Below, piece by piece: positions 6,762 to 10,381 of a DNA stretch of 10,381 bases. The position numbers and the translations under genes are program-made. Numbering within the stretch: position 1 is the stretch's first letter; every line of letters begins with the position of its first letter. The notes beneath the pieces are model-generated. The model worked only from the letters and a program-made list of their open reading frames with translations. It was not told the origin of the DNA and did no database searches. The DNA is from JBHHXG01 sp046756985 (lineage in GTDB: Bacteria > Pseudomonadota > Zetaproteobacteria > Mariprofundales > Mariprofundaceae), in contig JBHHXG010000056.1 of the NCBI GenBank assembly GCA_046756985.1, positions 1 through 10,381 of the forward strand, given 5' to 3'.

Positions 6762-7333
6762 GAGTGATAGGCGACCCAATCCAGGTGTATGTTAGCGAGG
6801 TCATGCGCTTTTCCAAAGTTCTGAATCTGACGGCGGTTAAGAATGAAACCGCCTTTTTCGAGCGCCTTGTCGCGCCATCACAGGCCCTTGCCGCGTGGCT
6901 TCCGGAAACGGGAAGGATGCTGGATGTCGGCAGCGGCATGGGCGTGCCTGGTGTGCCGCTCTTGATTGCCAAGCCCGGCCTGCATGGCGTGCTGGTTGAG
7001 AGGCGGGAAAAGCGCGCCGAATTTCTGCGTCATTTGGTGCGTGTGCTCAGGCTTGATGCCGAAGTGTATGATGCCGATATCTGTGATCTGCCAGGACTGA
7101 ATGTGGATATCTGTGTGGCCCGGGCAGTTACTGAGGAGGCAAAGCTGCTTGCCATGTGCGCCCCGCATGCAAACAATAACGCGCTGGCCGTGTTGCCTGT
7201 TCCGCGTGTTGCAGAGCCTACACCAGCAGAAGGCTGGGAGTTTGTTGCTGCGCATCAAGTACAGGCCGGGGAAATGCAGCTGGTGCATTGTTACCGTTTT
7301 CACGGATGGGGGAACAAGGGAGGTTTCACGTGA
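6677..7333 (+). CDS. rsmG: 16S rRNA (guanine527-N7)-methyltransferase RsmG, divergent
   Basis: RsmG (GidB) uses S-adenosylmethionine to methylate N7 of G527 in 16S rRNA. The AdoMet-binding motif LDVGSGMGVPGVP (82-94 of the longest form), FSKVLNLTAV (45-54) and the later VARAV (147-151) identify the family, and the position between mnmG and parA is the classical one. The start is unclear. TTG at 6677 gives 218 residues with an 85-base overlap with mnmG. GTG at 6764, two bases after the mnmG stop, gives 189 residues but loses part of the first helix (E. coli 207). Several family motifs are weak: the usual RHxxDS segment reads RLVAPS, and the ALKG-like segment after the methyltransferase core is absent. 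The stop codon lies in parS site 2 and overlaps the parA start as GTGA. Confidence 0.88.
   Translation: MQPGAGGASVRRDSGRTNLSADAYAAKLGVIGDPIQVYVSEVMRFSKVLNLTAVKNETAFFERLVAPSQALAAWLPETGRMLDVGSGMGVPGVPLLIAKPGLHGVLVERREKRAEFLRHLVRVLRLDAEVYDADICDLPGLNVDICVARAVTEEAKLLAMCAPHANNNALAVLPVPRVAEPTPAEGWEFVAAHQVQAGEMQLVHCYRFHGWGNKGGFT
7316..7323 (+). promoter_or_regulatory. Ribosome binding site deciding the parA start
   Basis: AAGGGAGG is the strongest Shine-Dalgarno in the window and lies exactly six bases before the GTG at 7330. Upstream in-frame candidates (TTG 7288, ATG 7306) have no comparable signal. The last two G bases are also the first two positions of parS site 2. Confidence 0.85.
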
Positions 7334-7337
7334 AACA
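7322..7337. promoter_or_regulatory. parS: parS site 2, overlapping rsmG stop and parA start
   Basis: GGTTTCACGTGAAACA matches the parS consensus TGTTNCACGTGAAACA except at the first base and contains the full palindrome GTTTCACGTGAAAC (7323-7336). The dyad axis falls between 7329 and 7330. The base just right of it is the first base of the parA GTG initiator, and the TGA at 7331-7333 is the rsmG stop. ParB bound here would cover the parA start region. The spacing from site 1 is 2434 bases. Confidence 0.93.
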
Positions 7338-8130
7338 TCAGCGGCTGGGACCAGTCATTGCCATTGCCAACCAGAAGGGCGGGGTTGGCAAAACAACAAC
7401 CAGCATCAATCTGGCGGCATCCCTTGCCGTGCTGGATAAACGGGTGTTGCTGCTTGATCTCGATCCACAGGGAAACACAACCTCCGGGCTGGGTGTGGAG
7501 AAGCAGGACGTCGAAACAGGCTCCTATGCACTGCTCATGGGGGAGGCTCGGCTTAAGGAGGCCCTTGTTTCTACGGATTGCGAAGGATTGTGGCTGGTGC
7601 CTGCCAGCATGGATCTTGCCGGTGCGGAGGTTGAGCTTGTATCGGCCGAAAACCGTGAGCAGGCCTTGTCAAAGGCCCTGGTGTCATACGGTGGCGAAGG
7701 CTTTGACTATACCATCATTGACTGCCCGCCCGCCCTGAACCTGTTAACGCTGAATGCATTAACCGGTGCTGACTGCGTGCTGATTACATTACAAACCGAA
7801 TTTTATGCCATGGAAGGCCTGACGCAGCTTATTGACACCATTCGCCGCGTGCGCGCCAGCCTTAATCCGGTATTGCGTATGGAGGGCATTTTACTGACCA
7901 TGGTAGATCGCCGTAATAACCTGGCGGTTCAGGTGGAGCAGGAAGTGCGAAGCTATTTTGGAGCGCAGGTGTATGAACATATTATCCCGCGCAATGTGCG
8001 CCTTTCGGAGGCGCCCAGCTTTGGTGTGCCGGTGATGTATCATGATATTCGTTCCACGGGCGCACAGGCATATCTGAATGTAGCGCGGGAACTGATCGAG
8101 CGTGAGGCGGCACAGGAGGGTTCAGGATGA
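7330..8130 (+). CDS. parA: Chromosome partitioning ATPase ParA (Soj)
   Basis: ParA is the ATPase that binds DNA nonspecifically and moves ParB-parS complexes apart during chromosome segregation. With the GTG start the protein has 266 residues, close to chromosomal Soj proteins (about 255-265), and begins shortly before the conserved IAIANQKGGVGKTTTSINLA-type segment. The deviant Walker A KGGVGKTT is at 16-23 with signature Lys16, the A' motif DLDPQGN at 43-49, and Walker B IIDCPP at 129-134. There is no N-terminal HTH extension, so it is the chromosomal (type Ib-like) and not the plasmid P1 type. The start is chosen for the ideal Shine-Dalgarno and the four-base GTGA overlap with rsmG. parB overlaps the end as ATGA. 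The start codon is inside parS site 2, so ParB binding could affect its own operon. Confidence 0.97.
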   Translation: MKHQRLGPVIAIANQKGGVGKTTTSINLAASLAVLDKRVLLLDLDPQGNTTSGLGVEKQDVETGSYALLMGEARLKEALVSTDCEGLWLVPASMDLAGAEVELVSAENREQALSKALVSYGGEGFDYTIIDCPPALNLLTLNALTGADCVLITLQTEFYAMEGLTQLIDTIRRVRASLNPVLRMEGILLTMVDRRNNLAVQVEQEVRSYFGAQVYEHIIPRNVRLSEAPSFGVPVMYHDIRSTGAQAYLNVARELIEREAAQEGSG

Positions 8131-8987
8131 AGCAGACAAGTAAAAGGCGTGGTCTCGGAAGGGGGCTGGAGGCTCTGCTGGCCGATCAGTCCGCTCCGGA
8201 GTTAATGGCGCAGGCTTCGCAGCTTCCCATTTCAAAGATACAGCCCAATCGCTATCAGCCACGCACCCATTTTGATGCTGCGGTGCTGGGCGCCTTAACC
8301 GAATCCATCCGCAGAGATGGCGTGCTGATGCCGATTCTAACTCGCCCCCTTGGCGATGGCTATGAGCTTATTGCCGGCGAGCGTCGCTGGCGCGCTGCGC
8401 AGGCAGCTGGCCTGCTTGAAATTCCTGCCATCGTGCGCGATGTGGATGACCTGCAGGCGCTGGAACTGGCGATTGTAGAAAATGAGCAGCGTGATGATCT
8501 GACCGCTATCGAGTCGGCGCGCGCTTATCAGCGTATGATGGATGAGTTTGGCTGCACTCAGCAACAGGTAGCCGAGCGCATAGGTGTTTCCCGGGTGCAG
8601 GTTAGCAACCTGACACGGCTATTGCAATTGTCAGGTAAAGTACAAAAACTCATTGAAAACCGGGAGCTTAGCATGGGGCAAGCGCGGCCGCTTATCGGCC
8701 TCCCACAGGCCAGGGCAGAGAAGCTGGCAGTGGAATGCATTGCGCATGGCTGGAGTGCGCGCCAGATGGAACAGCATGCAAAAAAGGCTGTGCGCAGCAC
8801 AACAACAGGCCGTTCCGGAAAAGCGACGCCTGTCGATGCCGATATTGCAGCCTTGCAGGACGAATTAACACGCAAACTGGGTCTGCCGGTGGAGTTGAAG
8901 TGCAAAAAGAATGGCTCAGGCGAGTTGCGTATTCGCTACACCCGACCTGAAGAACTGGATGGGGTGCTGTCCCGCCTGCGCCGCTAA
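8127..8987 (+). CDS. parB: Chromosome partitioning protein ParB (Spo0J)
   Basis: ParB is the CTPase clamp that loads at parS and forms the partition complex acted on by ParA. The 286-residue protein has the N-terminal ParA-interaction motif RGLGRGLEALL (8-18), the CTP-binding segment AGERRWRAAQ (83-92) and ENEQRDDLTAIE (118-129). A helix-turn-helix (TQQQVAERIGVSRVQVSNL, 144-162) contacts parS, and a C-terminal dimerisation domain (about 237-286) follows a short Ser/Thr-rich linker (223-231). Length and domain order are typical. The ATG overlaps the parA stop (ATGA), so the two are translationally coupled. Its two predicted binding sites are in the same operon, in mnmG and at the parA start. 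Confidence 0.98.
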   Translation: MKQTSKRRGLGRGLEALLADQSAPELMAQASQLPISKIQPNRYQPRTHFDAAVLGALTESIRRDGVLMPILTRPLGDGYELIAGERRWRAAQAAGLLEIPAIVRDVDDLQALELAIVENEQRDDLTAIESARAYQRMMDEFGCTQQQVAERIGVSRVQVSNLTRLLQLSGKVQKLIENRELSMGQARPLIGLPQARAEKLAVECIAHGWSARQMEQHAKKAVRSTTTGRSGKATPVDADIAALQDELTRKLGLPVELKCKKNGSGELRIRYTRPEELDGVLSRLRR

Positions 8988-8993
8988 GTTGGC

Positions 8994-10016
8994 ATGAAGG
9001 TTGGTGGAAAGGCATATCGCGCTGTTGGCTGGCATACAGAGGCCAGTGGCGTTGAATGGATCGAGCAGCGTCTGCTGCCGCACCGCTTTGCCTGTGTCGT
9101 CAGTGACAATCCGGAAGATATCGCCGTGGCCATTGAAAGCATGCAAGTTCGTGGCGCGCCAACGGTTGGCGCAACAGCTGCTTATGGCCTTGCACTGGCT
9201 TACAGGACAGACCGGGATCGCTTCTTTTCGCACTGGCTGCCACGCTTTCGCAGCACAAGGCCCACTGCTGTGAATCTGTTTCATGCCTGCGATATGATGC
9301 AGGCGGCAGCTGAAGACAATCCCACAAGTCCAATGATGATTGATGCAGCAGAGGCCTATGCCGATGCGGAGGTGGCGTGCAACCAGCGTATCGGCGAGTG
9401 CTTGGCGGAACGGCTGGCGATTGGAGAGCGTCGCATCCTGACGCATTGCAATGCCGGATGGCTGGCTGCCGTGGACTGGGGCACGGCGACCTCCGGCATC
9501 TATCAGCTTGTCAAAAACGGAGAAAAGCCCTTTGTCTGGGTAGATGAAACCAGACCAAGATTACAGGGTGCGCGCCTGACAGCCTGGGAATTGAATCAGG
9601 AAGGGGTCGATTGCCGCATCCAGGCCGATGGTGTGGCTGCCTGGATGATGGCGCAAGGCAAGGTTGATGCCATTGTCGTGGGGGCGGACCGCATTGCAAA
9701 AAACGGAGATGTTGCCAATAAAATAGGCACTTATGCACTGTCCCTAGCCGCGAAAGAGCATGATATTCCATTTTATGTGGCCGCGCCGGCAAGCACCTTC
9801 GATGGGGCCTGCGCATCAGGAGGCGCTATCCCGATCGAGGAGCGGGAAGATGCAGAAGTGCTATGCATGGATGGCGTCGACAAATCAGGGAAAATACAAC
9901 ACATAATAATCGCCGCAGAAGGTGTTCCGGCCAACAATCCGGCGTTTGATGTCACGCCTTATGAAAACGTTACAGCCATTATCAGCGAAAATGGTATGTG
10001 GGAACCATCACTCTGA
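8994..10016 (+). CDS. mtnA: S-methyl-5-thioribose-1-phosphate isomerase
   Basis: MtnA converts 5-methylthioribose 1-phosphate to 5-methylthioribulose 1-phosphate in methionine salvage. The 340-residue protein belongs to the eIF2B-like aldose-ketose isomerase family. Visible motifs are MQVRGAPTVGATAAYG (50-65), THCNAGWLA with the catalytic Cys152 (150-158), VDETRPRLQGARLTAWEL (183-200), and VGADRIAKNGDVANKIGTY with the catalytic Asp232 (229-247). PASTFD follows at 265-270. The related ribose 1,5-bisphosphate isomerase shares the Cys/Asp pair, but the length and the ETRPRLQGARLTAWEL block favour MtnA. The ATG lies six bases after the parB stop, so the gene is probably the last of the mnmG-parB operon. 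No other methionine salvage gene is in the window, and no terminator is visible before rnpB. Confidence 0.95.
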   Translation: MKVGGKAYRAVGWHTEASGVEWIEQRLLPHRFACVVSDNPEDIAVAIESMQVRGAPTVGATAAYGLALAYRTDRDRFFSHWLPRFRSTRPTAVNLFHACDMMQAAAEDNPTSPMMIDAAEAYADAEVACNQRIGECLAERLAIGERRILTHCNAGWLAAVDWGTATSGIYQLVKNGEKPFVWVDETRPRLQGARLTAWELNQEGVDCRIQADGVAAWMMAQGKVDAIVVGADRIAKNGDVANKIGTYALSLAAKEHDIPFYVAAPASTFDGACASGGAIPIEEREDAEVLCMDGVDKSGKIQHIIIAAEGVPANNPAFDVTPYENVTAIISENGMWEPSL

Positions 10017-10038
10017 AGAGAGATTGTACATGCTGTTG

Positions 10039-10067
10039 CTGTCATTTTTATCAGGGGATAGTACAAT
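10039..10067 (+). promoter_or_regulatory. Candidate promoter for rnpB
   Basis: CTGTCA (10039-10044) and TACAAT (10062-10067) are separated by 17 bases and match the sigma70 -35 and -10 consensus at four and five of six positions. Transcription would begin at about 10074, exactly where the RNase P RNA appears to start. The -10 region is also the right arm of a 7-base inverted repeat (see findings). Confidence 0.65.
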
Positions 10068-10073
10068 ATGGCT

Positions 10074-10381
<308 letters not shown>

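Noticed and set aside
7288..7329. parA starting at TTG 7288 or ATG 7306
   Set aside because: The extra 8-14 residues are not ParA-like, and the strongest Shine-Dalgarno in the window points to GTG 7330.
8916..9446. 176-residue minus-strand open frame over parB/mtnA
   Set aside because: Antisense to conserved coding sequence with no family resemblance; a shadow frame.

Overview
The window (about 55% G+C by eye) is a replication-origin-proximal housekeeping region of a Pseudomonadota chromosome. Every gene is on the + strand and the DNA is almost fully coding. The order rpmH-rnpA-yidD-yidC-mnmE followed by mnmG-rsmG-parA-parB is the conserved set found next to oriC in many Gammaproteobacteria and their relatives. 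A class I (bacterial type) phosphoribulokinase gene suggests a Calvin-Benson-Bassham autotroph, for example a sulfur- or iron-oxidising gammaproteobacterium or an Acidithiobacillia-like organism. That lineage is inference from gene content and is not proven.

Layout. Positions 1-113 carry a sigma70-type promoter and the ribosome binding site for rpmH (114-248, L34). rnpA (RNase P protein) follows, and its only plausible initiator is a CTG at 241 overlapping the rpmH stop. yidD (588-833), yidC (837-2453) and mnmE (2443-3768) are packed with gaps of 2-3 bases or an overlap, so 114-3768 reads as one operon. A 146-base gap with a candidate promoter leads to prkB (3915-4781), which is closed by a strong intrinsic terminator (4797-4823). 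The next cluster is mnmG (4875-6761), rsmG (about 6677-7333), parA (7330-8130), parB (8127-8987) and mtnA (8994-10016), again tightly spaced or overlapping. The window ends inside the RNase P RNA gene rnpB (from about 10074), which has its own promoter.

How the genes work together. rpmH, rnpA, yidD/yidC and rnpB serve ribosome assembly, tRNA maturation and membrane protein insertion. MnmE and MnmG together modify the wobble uridine of tRNAs, and RsmG methylates 16S rRNA. ParA and ParB with two near-perfect parS sites form the chromosome segregation system. One parS site (4888-4903) lies in the first codons of mnmG. The other (7322-7337) contains the rsmG stop codon, the parA start codon and the end of the parA Shine-Dalgarno sequence. 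prkB (carbon fixation) and mtnA (methionine salvage) are the metabolic guests in this cluster.

I see no mobile element, CRISPR array, tRNA gene or toxin/defence locus, and nothing that looks like a wholly new system. The noteworthy points are the parS/start-codon overlap, the non-canonical rnpA start, the separately transcribed prkB between mnmE and mnmG, the presence of both RNase P subunits within 10 kb, and a divergent RsmG.
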